Below are positions 45,805 to 55,259 of a stretch of DNA of 64,000 nucleotides, in pieces. The notes below the pieces were generated by a model. That model saw nothing but the letters and a program-made list of their open reading frames with translations. It was not told where the DNA came from and did not search any database. Source of the DNA: Actinomyces viscosus (GTDB lineage: Bacteria > Actinomycetota > Actinomycetes > Actinomycetales > Actinomycetaceae); NCBI RefSeq assembly GCF_900637975.1, contig NZ_LR134477.1, positions 868,001-932,000 on the forward strand, read 5' to 3'. Made by a program: the position numbers and the translations under genes. The first letter of the stretch is position 1. Each line of letters opens with the position of its first letter.

Positions 45805-46833
45805 GTGGAGTCACACCGCGAACCCACACTGGCTGATGTTGCCCAGGCTGCAGGCGTCTCGCTGACTACAGTCTCCCGCGTGCTCAACAACCGCGGTTAC
45901 CTCTCCCAGGAGACACGGGAGCGGGTAGCCGAGGCGATCGCGCAGCTCAACTACCGCCCCAATCAGATCGCCCGGGCACTGCACGGCAAGTCGACACAGT
46001 CGATCGGGCTGATCGTCCCCACCGTCGCCCTGCCCTTCTTCGGCGAGCTCACCGAGCACGTTGAGGACTTCCTGGCCGACCACGGCTACAGGACGTTCGT
46101 CTGCAACTCCATGGGCAAGGCGGATCGGGAGCGCGAGTACCTTGACCTGCTGGTCTCCCACCGGGTCGACGGCATCATCTCCAGCGCCCACAACGACGGC
46201 TTGGCCGACTACAGCTCGATTCACCTGCCCGTGGTCAGCGTCGACCGAGACCTGTCCCCCACCGTCCCTAACGTCCGCTGCGACAATGAGGCCGGCGGTC
46301 GTCTCGCTGCCGAGCACCTGCTCAAGAGAGGGGCGCGTCGCCCAGCGCTGCTGACCTCCCGCACCGGCATTCACAACCTGCGGGAGAAGGGCTACCGTCA
46401 GGTGCTCCAGGAGGCCGACATCGAGCCGGTGGTTCTCACTGTCGACTTCAACACGCCGGACGCCGAGCGCCCCGGTCTCATCCGTGATCGGCTCGATCTC
46501 GTCGCCGATGACATTGACGCGGTCTTCGCCACCGACGACCTCACCGCCGCCCAGGTGATGGAGTGGGCCGCCGAGAAGGGCCTGAGGGTTCCTGAGGACT
46601 TCAAGGTGGTCGGTTTCGACGGCACGATCGCGATGCGCCGTGCTCTGCCGGCGCTGACCACCATCCAGCAGCCCATCGCCAAGCTGGCCCGGGCCGCGGT
46701 CGATCTGCTCCTGAACCGTATCGAGCCCGCCACCTCGGCCCCCTCGGACGAGGAGCACTCCGACCAGCCCCGGAAGAGGCTTGGGGTCCCCTCCCCCATG
46801 GAGGTCAGGTTGCTGCCCGGCCGTACTGCATAG
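45805..46833 (+). CDS. scrR: LacI-family transcriptional regulator, probably of sucrose genes
   Basis: 342-aa repressor. The N-terminal helix-turn-helix and hinge are clear: PTLADVAQAAGVSLTTVSRVLNNRGYLSQETRERVAEAI, then LNYRPNQIARAL. The periplasmic-binding-like ligand domain follows (IGLIVPTVALPFFGELTEHVEDFL, HRVDGIISS, DLTAAQVMEWA, VVGFDG). GTG at 45805. It converges on the sucrose PTS gene with a bidirectional terminator between, so it most likely represses scrB-scrA and senses a sucrose or fructose derivative; this role is inferred from context. Confidence 0.85.
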   Translation: MESHREPTLADVAQAAGVSLTTVSRVLNNRGYLSQETRERVAEAIAQLNYRPNQIARALHGKSTQSIGLIVPTVALPFFGELTEHVEDFLADHGYRTFVCNSMGKADREREYLDLLVSHRVDGIISSAHNDGLADYSSIHLPVVSVDRDLSPTVPNVRCDNEAGGRLAAEHLLKRGARRPALLTSRTGIHNLREKGYRQVLQEADIEPVVLTVDFNTPDAERPGLIRDRLDLVADDIDAVFATDDLTAAQVMEWAAEKGLRVPEDFKVVGFDGTIAMRRALPALTTIQQPIAKLARAAVDLLLNRIEPATSAPSDEEHSDQPRKRLGVPSPMEVRLLPGRTA

Positions 46834-46840
46834 GCCTGCA

Positions 46841-46892
46841 CAGGTGCTGGTGGGGCCCTACCTCGGACGAGGTAGGGCCCCACCAGCACCTG
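46841..46892. terminator. Bidirectional terminator between scrR and scrA
   Basis: A perfect 25-bp inverted repeat (46841-46865 and 46868-46892) sits between two convergent genes. The centre is CCTCGGACGAGG; a realistic loop is about 4-6 nt. It is very GC-rich and can end transcripts from both sides. Confidence 0.85.
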
Positions 46893-46909
46893 GAGAGTCA
46901 CTCCGCGAC

Positions 46910-48973
46910 TCAGACCTTGGCCTCAGCGGTATCGGCCTGAGCGTCTGTGCCGTCCTCGGCCGGCTCATCGACCTTGCGAACGATGTTGAAGAGGGCGTCA
47001 CCGCGATGGATCGCTCCGGCTCCGTGCTCCTCGATGCCCTCGTAGCCCTGGGCGTTGGAGACGACGATCGGGGTCACGGTCTGGTAGCCAGCAGCACCGA
47101 CCGCGGCCCAGTCGACGTCCACCAGCGGCATACCGCGCAGGACCTTGTCTCCGGCCTTGACCTTCGGGCTGAAGTGCTTGCCCTCGAGCTGGACGGTGTC
47201 CATACCGACGTGGATGAGCAGCTCGACGCCGCTGGCGGCGCGCAGCCCGTAGGCGTGCCCGGTCGGGAAGGCCACAAGGACCTCGCCGTCAACCGGCGAG
47301 ACGACCGGGCCCTCAGCCGGAGCGATGGCCATGCCCGGACCGAGCATGCCGGAGGCGAAGGTCTGGTCCTCCACCTCGGACAGCGGCATCGCGCGTCCCT
47401 GGATCGGGGCGGTGACGGTGAAGTCCTCGGCCGCCTCGGCGGGCAGCTCGACGGTCTCGGCGTGCTCGGCCATGGCCTCAGCCTCCAGAGTGGCCTCGTC
47501 CGCGTCATCGGCGTCGTCACCGGCCAGGGAGGCCTTGCCGCGAGTCTTGCCGTAGGCGAAGGCAGCGATGAAGACAATCACCTCGAGGATGAGGTACTTG
47601 ACGATGTCGTCGGGAACGATCGACACGAAGCCGACGAATCCGGCGGCACCCAGGGCCTGGTTGTGGATGTCGAGCAGGGCGACGGCGGCGCCGCCGAGCG
47701 AGGCCACGCCCATCCCGATGAAGAACGGCCAGCGCAGCCGCAGGTTGACACCGAAGATCGCGGGCTCGGTGATACCGACGATCGCGGAGACACCACCGGC
47801 ACCGGCAAGACCCTTCATCTTGGAGTCCTTGGTCAGGAAGAAGACCGCCAGGGTCACGGCGCCCTGGGCGATATTGGCCATAGAGGCGATCGGGAAGATG
47901 AAGGAACCGGGGCCGCCGCTGCTCATCTGCGCGATGAGGGGCAGCTCCACCGCCGGGAAGGACTGGTGCAGACCGGTGACCACGATCGGTGAGTAGACCA
48001 GGCCGAAGAGGAAGCCGCCCACGGGGCCGGCGGTCGTGTACAGCCAGCTCAAGCCGTTGGTGATGCCGTCGGAGAGCTCACGCGCCAGCGGACCGACGAC
48101 GACGAAGGTGAGGAACCCGGTCACCAGCAGCGTGATGAGCGGGGTGAGCAGGAAGTCGGCTGTTCCGGACAGGCGCTTGTGAAGCCACTTCTCGATGTAG
48201 GCCAGCAGCCAGGAGACGCACAGGACGGGGATGACCATGGCCTGGTAGCCGATCTTGTCCACGGTCAGGCCGAAGAGGTGCCACACCTCGATGGATCCGG
48301 CCTCCCGGGCCGTCTCGATCTCGTAGGCGCTGGTCAGCTGGGTGGAGACCATGGCAGCGCCCATGGCTGCCCCCAGATAGACGTTGCCGCCGAAGCGCTT
48401 AACCGCGGAGAAGCCGACGAGCACCGGCAGGAAGGCGAAGGCGGCCGAGGAGACGAGGTTGATGACGTCGTCGTAGTCGGCGAGCCAGGCGAACCTGTCG
48501 ACGAGCCCGTACGCACCGGTGGGGTTGTCCGCCGTGACGAAGGAGGGTGAGGTGAAGAAGTCGGCCGTCAGGACGTTGTGGATCGCCATCATGAGACCGC
48601 CGGCGACCAGGGCCGGAAGCAGCGGCACGAAGATATCGGCGATCGCCTTGATGAAGCGGGACAGCGGGTTGCCGCTCTTGGCGGCCTGCTCCTTGGCCTC
48701 GTCCTTGGAGACCTCCTTGACCCCTCCGGTGTGGATCATCTCGGAGAAGACGAGGTCGACGTCTCCCGGCCCGACGATGATCTGGAACATGCCGCCCGCG
48801 ATGAAGGTGCCCTTGAGGTCGGGATCCTTGTCGAGAGCCTTCTGGTCGACCTTGTCCATGTCGTTGAGGACAAGACGCAGACGCGTTGCGCAGTGCGCTG
48901 CTGCGTTGATGTTGTCGGCGCCACCGACGTACGTCAGGACGTCCTTCGCCACGCGGGCGTGATCCATTGCCAC
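46910..48973 (-). CDS. scrA: PTS sucrose-type transporter, EIIBCA fusion
   Basis: 687-aa phosphotransferase permease that imports and phosphorylates its sugar. EIIB is at the N-terminus with phospho-Cys28 (NAAAHCATRLRL). The EIIC membrane domain covers about residues 105-465 (ten or so helices; GLHQSFPAVELPLI and GITEPAIFGVNLR are conserved). EIIA closes the protein, with phospho-His588 in LLIHVGMD and a typical TAPIQGRAMPLSEV start. An acidic linker joins C and A. The start GTG at 48973 has AAGGAACC upstream. scrB lies upstream on the same strand, and together they take up and cleave sucrose; a beta-glucoside substrate is the alternative. Confidence 0.9.
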   Translation of the reverse strand: MAMDHARVAKDVLTYVGGADNINAAAHCATRLRLVLNDMDKVDQKALDKDPDLKGTFIAGGMFQIIVGPGDVDLVFSEMIHTGGVKEVSKDEAKEQAAKSGNPLSRFIKAIADIFVPLLPALVAGGLMMAIHNVLTADFFTSPSFVTADNPTGAYGLVDRFAWLADYDDVINLVSSAAFAFLPVLVGFSAVKRFGGNVYLGAAMGAAMVSTQLTSAYEIETAREAGSIEVWHLFGLTVDKIGYQAMVIPVLCVSWLLAYIEKWLHKRLSGTADFLLTPLITLLVTGFLTFVVVGPLARELSDGITNGLSWLYTTAGPVGGFLFGLVYSPIVVTGLHQSFPAVELPLIAQMSSGGPGSFIFPIASMANIAQGAVTLAVFFLTKDSKMKGLAGAGGVSAIVGITEPAIFGVNLRLRWPFFIGMGVASLGGAAVALLDIHNQALGAAGFVGFVSIVPDDIVKYLILEVIVFIAAFAYGKTRGKASLAGDDADDADEATLEAEAMAEHAETVELPAEAAEDFTVTAPIQGRAMPLSEVEDQTFASGMLGPGMAIAPAEGPVVSPVDGEVLVAFPTGHAYGLRAASGVELLIHVGMDTVQLEGKHFSPKVKAGDKVLRGMPLVDVDWAAVGAAGYQTVTPIVVSNAQGYEGIEEHGAGAIHRGDALFNIVRKVDEPAEDGTDAQADTAEAKV

Positions 48974-49187
48974 CCGGGGTTCCTTTCTCGTGATGGGACC
49001 GCTACAGCTGGGAGGGCCGGGAAACCCACTGGTCGGGAACGTCGCTGACTCCCGGCGGCCACACCTGTGTCAATCGATGGTCACAGTACAGTGCGTCACA
49101 GCACCCTGCAACCGGAGGGAGGAACCCCGGTCAATTCCTCAGACCCGCGCTGACGAGCCCCCGTTTCTCCCCATCATGACGCGGCTC
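48974..49187 (-). promoter_or_regulatory. Intergenic region between scrB and scrA
   Basis: 214 nt with no gene. AAAGGA ahead of the scrA start is the likely ribosome-binding site. TGTCAATCGATGGTCACA near 49069-49086 has the central CG and partial dyad of LacI-type operators but only weak symmetry. scrA could have its own promoter here in addition to read-through from scrB. Confidence 0.3.
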
Positions 49188-50735
49188 TCAGAGGACCTCA
49201 GGAGCCGGTGCGAAAGTTCTGACGCTGCCGGTCTTGAGCACGAGCGGCTCCTCCAACATGAGCCTCGCCCCCGAGCTGCCGACGTCGACGAAGCTGCGCA
49301 GCGTGAAGGTCAGCGCCCCGTCGCCGACGAAGACCTCCGTCAGCGAGCGGTCGTGGATGACCTCCAGCACCGGTGCACAGCCTTCAGGAAGCGTCACCGC
49401 ACGCACGGAGCCGTGCTGCGTGTAGCGGGAGGTCGAGCGATCCACCCGGAGCACTCCCCCGTCCAGGACGATGTCCACGTGGGACTCCGCGGTGCCGATG
49501 CGCAGCCCCCAGCAGGCATCTGAGTCGCTGGCCGCATCGGCCTCCAGACGCAGCTGCCAGCTGCGGTATCCGCGCAGCTCGGCAATCTCGTACTGACCCG
49601 CTTCCAGGGCCGTGTCCACCAGAGCCGGCCGCCCGACGTCGTGGGGCAGGTTGGTAGCGGGGCGCTGGATGAGCCGGCCCTCCTTCAGGCTGAGTGATCG
49701 AGGCAGGCTCAGGGCATGGACCCACTGACCGGTGCTGATCGAGGGCTGGTCATCCTCGGAGGCGTTGCCGGCCCAGGCGGTCAGCAGCACGGGCCCCGGC
49801 TCGGAGGGCCGACGGGCGAAGACCTGGGGGGCGTAGAACTCGAAGCCGCGGTCAACCTCGTGAAAGGCACCGCCGGTGTCTCGCAGCTCGGTGCCCACGA
49901 GGTGCCCCACCGTGTAGACGCAGGGGAAGATGTTCTCAAAGCCCTCCGTCTGCGGGGCGATCCCCTGCGGGCACCAGATGAGCACGTCCCAGTCCTCGCC
50001 GGTGTCCTCATCGGTCACCCGTACCAGGCCGGGGCACTCCCACATGTATCCGAAGGAGTCGAAGACGCCGCCGGCGTCGGGAAAGGTCAGCTCTCCCTCG
50101 GGCTCCCAGGAGACCAGGTCCCGGGAGCGGTACAGGACCGCGGCACCGCTCTCATTGGCGCGCTGAACGCCGATGAGCATCCGGTACTCCCCCGGTCGGT
50201 CCGGGTCCCGGAAGACCTGCGGGTCCCGGTAGTGGGCCGTGTAGCCCTCGGCGTTGGTGGGGATGAGGGGGTTGCCGGGCCACTTGGCGAAGTCGGTCAG
50301 GTCACCGCTGGTCACCAGGCACTGGCTGGCGGTGCGCTCGTCGGTCACCGGGTCCTTGAGGTTGCCGGTGTAGAAGAGCTGGTAGGGGGCCCGGGCTGGG
50401 GCGTCGTCGAGCTCTCGGCCCTCCAGCACGATCGCGTTGCCGGAGTAGGCGCCGGAGCGGTCGTAGAAGGAGTCCGGGACGATGGTTGGCTCATGATGAC
50501 GCCAGTGCAGAAGATCCGCCGATGAGGAGTGCCCCCAGTAAACCAGCTTACGGTGGGGGTGGAAGGGGCTGAACTGGTAGAAGGCGTGGAAGGTGCCGCC
50601 GTCGACCAGGAGCCCGTTGGGGTCGTTGAGTCGTCCCACCGGTGGAACAACGTGGAAGCGGGGGTAGTCCGGGTCGTCGGCCGCAGCGGAAGTAGCAATC
50701 GCATCCAGGGCCAGGCCCTTGAGGTCCTCAGTCAC
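49188..50735 (-). CDS. scrB: GH32 sucrose-6-phosphate hydrolase (beta-fructofuranosidase)
   Basis: Splits sucrose 6-phosphate into glucose 6-phosphate and fructose in the cytoplasm. 515 aa, no signal peptide. GH32 motifs: nucleophile Asp38 in RLNDPNG (36-41), the transition-state RDP at 170-172 and the acid/base Glu233 in WECPG. The C-terminal beta-sandwich module of GH32 covers about residues 350-510. The lack of a signal sequence and the adjacent PTS gene favour a phosphorylated substrate over extracellular sucrose or fructan. Confidence 0.93.
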   Translation of the reverse strand: MTEDLKGLALDAIATSAAADDPDYPRFHVVPPVGRLNDPNGLLVDGGTFHAFYQFSPFHPHRKLVYWGHSSSADLLHWRHHEPTIVPDSFYDRSGAYSGNAIVLEGRELDDAPARAPYQLFYTGNLKDPVTDERTASQCLVTSGDLTDFAKWPGNPLIPTNAEGYTAHYRDPQVFRDPDRPGEYRMLIGVQRANESGAAVLYRSRDLVSWEPEGELTFPDAGGVFDSFGYMWECPGLVRVTDEDTGEDWDVLIWCPQGIAPQTEGFENIFPCVYTVGHLVGTELRDTGGAFHEVDRGFEFYAPQVFARRPSEPGPVLLTAWAGNASEDDQPSISTGQWVHALSLPRSLSLKEGRLIQRPATNLPHDVGRPALVDTALEAGQYEIAELRGYRSWQLRLEADAASDSDACWGLRIGTAESHVDIVLDGGVLRVDRSTSRYTQHGSVRAVTLPEGCAPVLEVIHDRSLTEVFVGDGALTFTLRSFVDVGSSGARLMLEEPLVLKTGSVRTFAPAPEVL

Positions 50736-50823
50736 GGTCGGATGTTAGCAGGACCACTCCTGTGCACCGGGTTCACGCCCAGCAGGTGATCGGTGGGAGG
50801 CCGGTGAATGGTCAGTACAGGTG

Positions 50824-51060
50824 TCAGTGGAAGTACGGGATGATGAGCCACAGGCCGAACAGCGCGATCATGGCGGCGATGACGATGAAGACGCCCGCCA
50901 GGACCTGGGCCGTACGCACGCCCTCGACCTCACCGGCCTCGTGCTTGGCGTGCACGGTGGCCAGCATGCGGGCCGCCAGTGAGCAGATGATGAGGATGAA
51001 CGCAGTGCCCAGTACCGTCACCGCGGTCACGAGCCCCAGGGAGCCCCAGTCGATCGTCAT
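50824..51060 (-). CDS. Small two-helix membrane protein coupled to the phosphate transporter
   Basis: 78 aa, beginning MTIDWGSLGLV, with two membrane helices (about 8-30 and 49-75) joined by a polar loop containing HAKHEAGEVEG. No family recognised. Its ATG overlaps the transporter stop (51057-51060), so it is translated with it and may be an accessory or regulatory subunit. There is no sign of degeneration. Confidence 0.7.
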   Translation of the reverse strand: MTIDWGSLGLVTAVTVLGTAFILIICSLAARMLATVHAKHEAGEVEGVRTAQVLAGVFIVIAAMIALFGLWLIIPYFH

Positions 51061-52295
51061 GCCATCGATCCTGTCGTCATCCGCTGCGCGTTCTCCTGCT
51101 CCTTCGTGCCACCGACGATCTCGGAACGCACCTCCTCGAGCGTGCGCGGTTCGCGGCCCAGCTCCGGGTCCTGCTTGGCGACGACGACTTCCGAGGCGTC
51201 ATTGACGTTGGAGAAGTCCACGCGGTTGTGACCGGCCTGCCTGATGATCGCCAGGGCCCCGAGGATGAGCAGGCAGATGACCGCGATCGTGCCCGGTACC
51301 CCGCCCCTGACGGCAACGTACGACGTGGCGGCCCCCACCAGACCGGAGCACGGTAGCGTCACCAACCAGGCGATCCCCATCTTTCCGGCCGTCCCCCATG
51401 ACACCTTGGTGCCTCTGCCGATTCCCGACCCCAGGATCGACCCGGTGCAGATGTGGGTGGTGGACAGGGCGAAGCCCAGGTGGGAGGAGGCCAGGATCGC
51501 CACTGTCGAGGCGGTCTCGGAGGCGAAGCCCTGAGGAGCCTCGACGTGGACCAGCCCACGTCCCATGGTGCGCATGATGCGCCATCCGCCGGAGTAGGTG
51601 CCCAGACCGATGGCGAGCCCTGCCGCGCCGATGACCCACCAGTGGGGTCCGGTACCGGCCTCCTGGTAGCCGCCGGCTACGAGCGCCAGGGTGATGACCC
51701 CCATGGTCTTCTGCCCGTCAGAGGTGCCGTGGGACAGCGCCACCAGTGATGCGGTCACGCGCTGGCTGTTACGGAAGAGCTTCTGGGAGTACGGGTTGGT
51801 CGGGTGGGCGATGCGGTAGGCGAGCGCCGTGGCCAGCGCCGCAGCCACTCCGGCCACCACCGGCGCGATGACGGCCGGCAGGATGATCTTGGAGATCACC
51901 GTCCCCCAGTGGACGCCTTGAACCCCGGCGGCCACCACCACTGCTCCGATGAGTCCCCCGAACAGCGCGTGCGACGACGATGACGGCAACCCGAACAGCC
52001 AGGTCGCCAGGTTCCACAGGATAGCGCCGGCCAGACCCGCGAAGATCATGGCCGGCGCCGCCTGGATCACCGAGTCGTCGAACATACCGTGAGAGATCGT
52101 CTTGGAGACCTCGGTGGACAGGCAGGCGCCGATCACGTTGAGTACGGCGGCGACCAGAACCGCCCGCCTGGGTGTGAAGGCTCCAGTCGCCACCGACGTC
52201 GCCATGGCGTTGGACGAGTCGTGGAAACCGTTGGTGAAGTCGAAGACGAGGGCCGTCACGACGACAACGATCACGAGGAAGAGAATGGTGCTCAT
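51057..52295 (-). CDS. pitA: Inorganic phosphate transporter, PiT family
   Basis: Low-affinity phosphate (metal-phosphate) symporter of the cytoplasmic membrane. 412 aa from the ATG at 52295; a start 13 codons upstream is possible. Both signature repeats are seen: FTNGFHDSSNAMATSVATGA near the N-terminus and LSHGTSDGQKTMGVI in the second half. About ten membrane helices, with a charged C-terminal tail (EVVVAKQDPELGREPRTLEEV). The small membrane protein downstream overlaps its stop. Confidence 0.93.
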   Translation of the reverse strand: MSTILFLVIVVVVTALVFDFTNGFHDSSNAMATSVATGAFTPRRAVLVAAVLNVIGACLSTEVSKTISHGMFDDSVIQAAPAMIFAGLAGAILWNLATWLFGLPSSSSHALFGGLIGAVVVAAGVQGVHWGTVISKIILPAVIAPVVAGVAAALATALAYRIAHPTNPYSQKLFRNSQRVTASLVALSHGTSDGQKTMGVITLALVAGGYQEAGTGPHWWVIGAAGLAIGLGTYSGGWRIMRTMGRGLVHVEAPQGFASETASTVAILASSHLGFALSTTHICTGSILGSGIGRGTKVSWGTAGKMGIAWLVTLPCSGLVGAATSYVAVRGGVPGTIAVICLLILGALAIIRQAGHNRVDFSNVNDASEVVVAKQDPELGREPRTLEEVRSEIVGGTKEQENAQRMTTGSMA

Positions 52296-52602
52296 ACCGT
52301 TCCCGATGGGAGATTGAGTGACCCTCTCTGCCACCCTGACGGGCAGGCACGGAGGTCCGGGTCGCGTGAGCGCAACCCACCAGTATTGTTACCCGCTGAC
52401 CGCCCCACCGCCTAACCGATCGCGTGCAGGCCTGAGACCAGCACCGGGCACCTCCTGCATACGTGACGACCTTGGTCCGGCAACACGGCCTTTCGTCCCA
52501 ACGGGGGCTCTACTCCTCTGAGCCGATTGTCACGTTCCACAAAGGACTCCTGACGTGGTGGCATTCCCCAGAAAGAGGGGCCCGTCACGATAGGGTCACC
52601 GC
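52296..52602. promoter_or_regulatory. Divergent pitA / Hsp70-like promoter region
   Basis: 307 nt with no believable gene. GATAGGGT at 52588-52595 lies just before the ATG at 52603 and could be a -10 for an almost leaderless Hsp70-like message. I see no HAIR (CTTGAGT-N7-ACTCAAG) or CIRCE heat-shock operator, and no clear pho box. Confidence 0.3.
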
Positions 52603-54204
52603 ATGGCAGCGGACACCACGAACAGCCTGGACAGCATCCACAGCGGGACCCTCCCCGGACAGGGGAACGACACCGAGTCAATGACGGACATCGACCTGGG
52701 AATCGACCTGGGAACGACCCGAACCGTCGTCGCACGCGCCGACCGGGGAAACTACCCGGTTCTCAGCTTCGCCGACGAGAACGGCGATGAGCACGACTTC
52801 ATCCCCTCGCTGACGGCCCTGCGCGACGGCGAGCTCATCCACGGTTTTGCTGCCAGGCAGGCCGCTCACCAGGGGGCTCCGCTGCTGCGCAGCCTCAAAC
52901 GGGTCCTCGCCTCCCCCACGCTGACGGCCTCGACCCCGGTGGTACTGGGCGACCGGACCTTCTCCGTCTTGGAGGTTCTCACCAGCTACCTGCGTCACCT
53001 CAAGACCGAGCTGGCGAAGCAGGACGTGGTTATCAGCCGTGCCCGCGCGGTGGTCGCGGTGCCCGCTCACGCGTACGGGGCTCAGCGCCTGCTGACTCTG
53101 GAGGCCTTCCAGCAGGCGGGCTTCTGCGTCGCCGCCATGCTCAACGAGCCCAGCGCCGCCGGCTTCGAGTACACGCATCGCAAGGCGACGACCGTCTCCT
53201 CCAAGCGCACCCGGGTCCTCGTCTACGACCTGGGAGGAGGTACCTTCGACACCTCGCTGGTCGACGTCGTCGGCACCTCCCACGAGGTGCTGGCCTCTCA
53301 CGGGCTGGGAGACCTGGGTGGGGACGACGTTGATCTGCTCATGGCCACGATGGTGCTGAGCAAGGCGGGTATCGCCGAGGAGGACCTCTCCCCCACCGAG
53401 CTCGACGACCTGCTGGACCAGTGCCGGGACGCCAAGGAGCACCTCACCCCCCAAAGCCGACGGGTGCTCGTCGTCCTGCGGGGCCAGGACATCGTTCTGC
53501 CCGTGACCGACCTCTACCAGGCCTGCACCCCGCTTATCGAGCGCTCCCTGGCCACGATGGCTCCACTGGTCGGCAGGCTCGACGACGGCAGCCCGGACCT
53601 GACCGACATCGCCGGTGTCTACCTGGTCGGAGGCGCCTCCGGCCTCCCCCTGGTCCCGAGACTCCTGCGCGAGCGCTTCGGACGACGGGTGCACCGCTCC
53701 CCCTACCCGGGGGCCTCAACGGCCATCGGCCTGGCCATTGCGGCGGACCGCACCAGCGACTACGACCTTACGGACCGACTCTCACGCGGCTTCGGCGTCT
53801 TCCGTGAGGCCGACGGCGGCCACCGGCTCACCTTCGACGCGATCCTCAGCCCGGAGTCCGTCCAGGCCTCTCCCGGCGGCCGGGAGGGAACGGTTCTGAC
53901 TCGTGAGTACGACGCCGCCCACAACATCGGCTGGTACCGCTTCGTGGAGTGCGCCGACGTCGACGAGGCCGGAGAGCCCCGCGGTGAGATCGCCCCGTAC
54001 CAGGACATCGTCTTCCCCTTCGAGGCCTCGCTGCGGGACGTGGACGACCAGGAGCTGCGCACCTACTCCGTGGAGCGGCGTGACCACGGCCCACGAATCC
54101 AGGAGCACTACCGCATCGATGAGGCCGGCCTGGTGCGCGTCACCATCACCGACCTCACCGACGGGTACAGCCGCCGCTACGTCCTGGGCCAGCGCACCGA
54201 GTAG
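52603..54204 (+). CDS. Hsp70/DnaK-like ATPase, shortened
   Basis: 533 aa (or 507 from ATG 52681), shorter than DnaK (about 610-640). The actin-like ATPase domain is clear: GIDLGTTRT (phosphate 1), VYDLGGGTFD (phosphate 2) and YLVGGASGLPLVPRLL (adenosine site). The C-terminal part (about residues 390-533) has a beta-rich substrate-binding-like region (VFPFEASLRDVDDQELRTYSVE) but lacks the helical lid and the acidic tail of DnaK. It resembles HscC-like or stand-alone actinobacterial Hsp70 paralogues. No J-protein or GrpE gene is adjacent. The client is unknown. Confidence 0.85.
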   Translation: MAADTTNSLDSIHSGTLPGQGNDTESMTDIDLGIDLGTTRTVVARADRGNYPVLSFADENGDEHDFIPSLTALRDGELIHGFAARQAAHQGAPLLRSLKRVLASPTLTASTPVVLGDRTFSVLEVLTSYLRHLKTELAKQDVVISRARAVVAVPAHAYGAQRLLTLEAFQQAGFCVAAMLNEPSAAGFEYTHRKATTVSSKRTRVLVYDLGGGTFDTSLVDVVGTSHEVLASHGLGDLGGDDVDLLMATMVLSKAGIAEEDLSPTELDDLLDQCRDAKEHLTPQSRRVLVVLRGQDIVLPVTDLYQACTPLIERSLATMAPLVGRLDDGSPDLTDIAGVYLVGGASGLPLVPRLLRERFGRRVHRSPYPGASTAIGLAIAADRTSDYDLTDRLSRGFGVFREADGGHRLTFDAILSPESVQASPGGREGTVLTREYDAAHNIGWYRFVECADVDEAGEPRGEIAPYQDIVFPFEASLRDVDDQELRTYSVERRDHGPRIQEHYRIDEAGLVRVTITDLTDGYSRRYVLGQRTE

Positions 54205-54218
54205 GTGCCCGGAGCCGA

Positions 54219-55178
54219 TCAGGAACGTGCGGCATCGGAGACCCGGGTGAGAGCCCGGGTCTCCTCGTCGCTGAGCTCGAGAGTCAGGGCGTCCAGGATC
54301 GACCGCAGCTGGCTCAGGTGACGCGCAGAGGCCAGAGGAGCGGTGACACCGGGCCGGTCCCGCAGCCAGGCCAGCGCCACGGCGGCGGGCTCCACCCCGT
54401 GATTCGCGGCCACCTGGACCAGGACGTCGACGACGTCGTAGCACTCCGGCCGCTGGTAGTCGGCGACCATCCCGGCCCGGTCCCCACTGATGACCTCACC
54501 CCGCCGGTACTTTCCGGTCAAGAAGCCCGCGGCCAGGGCGAAGTACGGCATGAGCCCCATGCCGAGCTCCGCCGCCACCTGCCCCCTGCCGCCCGAGCCC
54601 TCAACGTCGTCGCGGTGGAGGAGGTTGTAGTGGGGCTGCAGGACGATGGGTCGGGCACAGCCCTCGGAGTCGGCGATGGCGAACCACTGCCGGATGCGCT
54701 CGGGCGTGTAGTTGGACAGCCCCACGTGCCTGATCCTGCCCGCGCGGCGGGCCTCATCGAAGGCCACCACGGTCTCCTCCAGCGGGACGGACTTGTCGTC
54801 GAAGTGGGCGTAGTAGATGTCCACGACATCGGTGCGCAGGCGAGACAGCGACTCATCCAGCGCCAGGCGGATGTTGTCCGCGCTCAAACCGGGCCGGTCG
54901 GGCTTGGTGGAGACTTTTGTGGCCAGGACGATGCGATCACGCACGGGGCGTGAGGCGAGCCAGCCTCCGATGACGGTCTCCGACTCCCCTCCGGAGTTTC
55001 CCGGCGCCCAGTAGGAGTACCCATCGGCGGTGTCGATGAGGTTCCCTCCGGCGTCCAGGTAGGCGTCGAGCACCTCGAAGGAGGTGGCTTCGTCCGCCGT
55101 CCAGCCGAAGACGTTGCCTCCCAGCCCAATGGGGCTGACCTGGAGGTCGGCCAGGGTCCGGGTCGGTGTTTCAGTCAT
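54219..55178 (-). CDS. Aldo/keto reductase
   Basis: 319-aa NADPH-dependent oxidoreductase of the aldo/keto reductase superfamily (YajO/YghZ-like). ATG at 55178 is preceded by AGGAGAG; a 17-codon extension to 55229 has no such site. Seen are GLGGNVFGW, the catalytic Asp/Tyr in LIDTADGYSYWAPGNSGGESE, Lys in VLATKVS and His in YYAHFDDKSVPLEET, then a C-terminal cofactor-binding GVTAPLASARHLSQL. The likely role is reduction of aldehydes or ketones; the physiological substrate is not indicated. It converges on the Hsp70-like gene with a 14-nt gap. Confidence 0.92.
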   Translation of the reverse strand: MTETPTRTLADLQVSPIGLGGNVFGWTADEATSFEVLDAYLDAGGNLIDTADGYSYWAPGNSGGESETVIGGWLASRPVRDRIVLATKVSTKPDRPGLSADNIRLALDESLSRLRTDVVDIYYAHFDDKSVPLEETVVAFDEARRAGRIRHVGLSNYTPERIRQWFAIADSEGCARPIVLQPHYNLLHRDDVEGSGGRGQVAAELGMGLMPYFALAAGFLTGKYRRGEVISGDRAGMVADYQRPECYDVVDVLVQVAANHGVEPAAVALAWLRDRPGVTAPLASARHLSQLRSILDALTLELSDEETRALTRVSDAARS

Positions 55179-55259
55179 GTTCTCTCCTGATCTCTGAACG
55201 ATGCCGGGATGACATTTTTGTCCTGTCATAGAGAAGACGGACGGAGCCAGGATACGTTC

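Noticed and set aside
49069..49086. LacI-type operator upstream of scrA
   Set aside because: Central CG and partial dyad only; too weak to annotate as an operator without a second copy.
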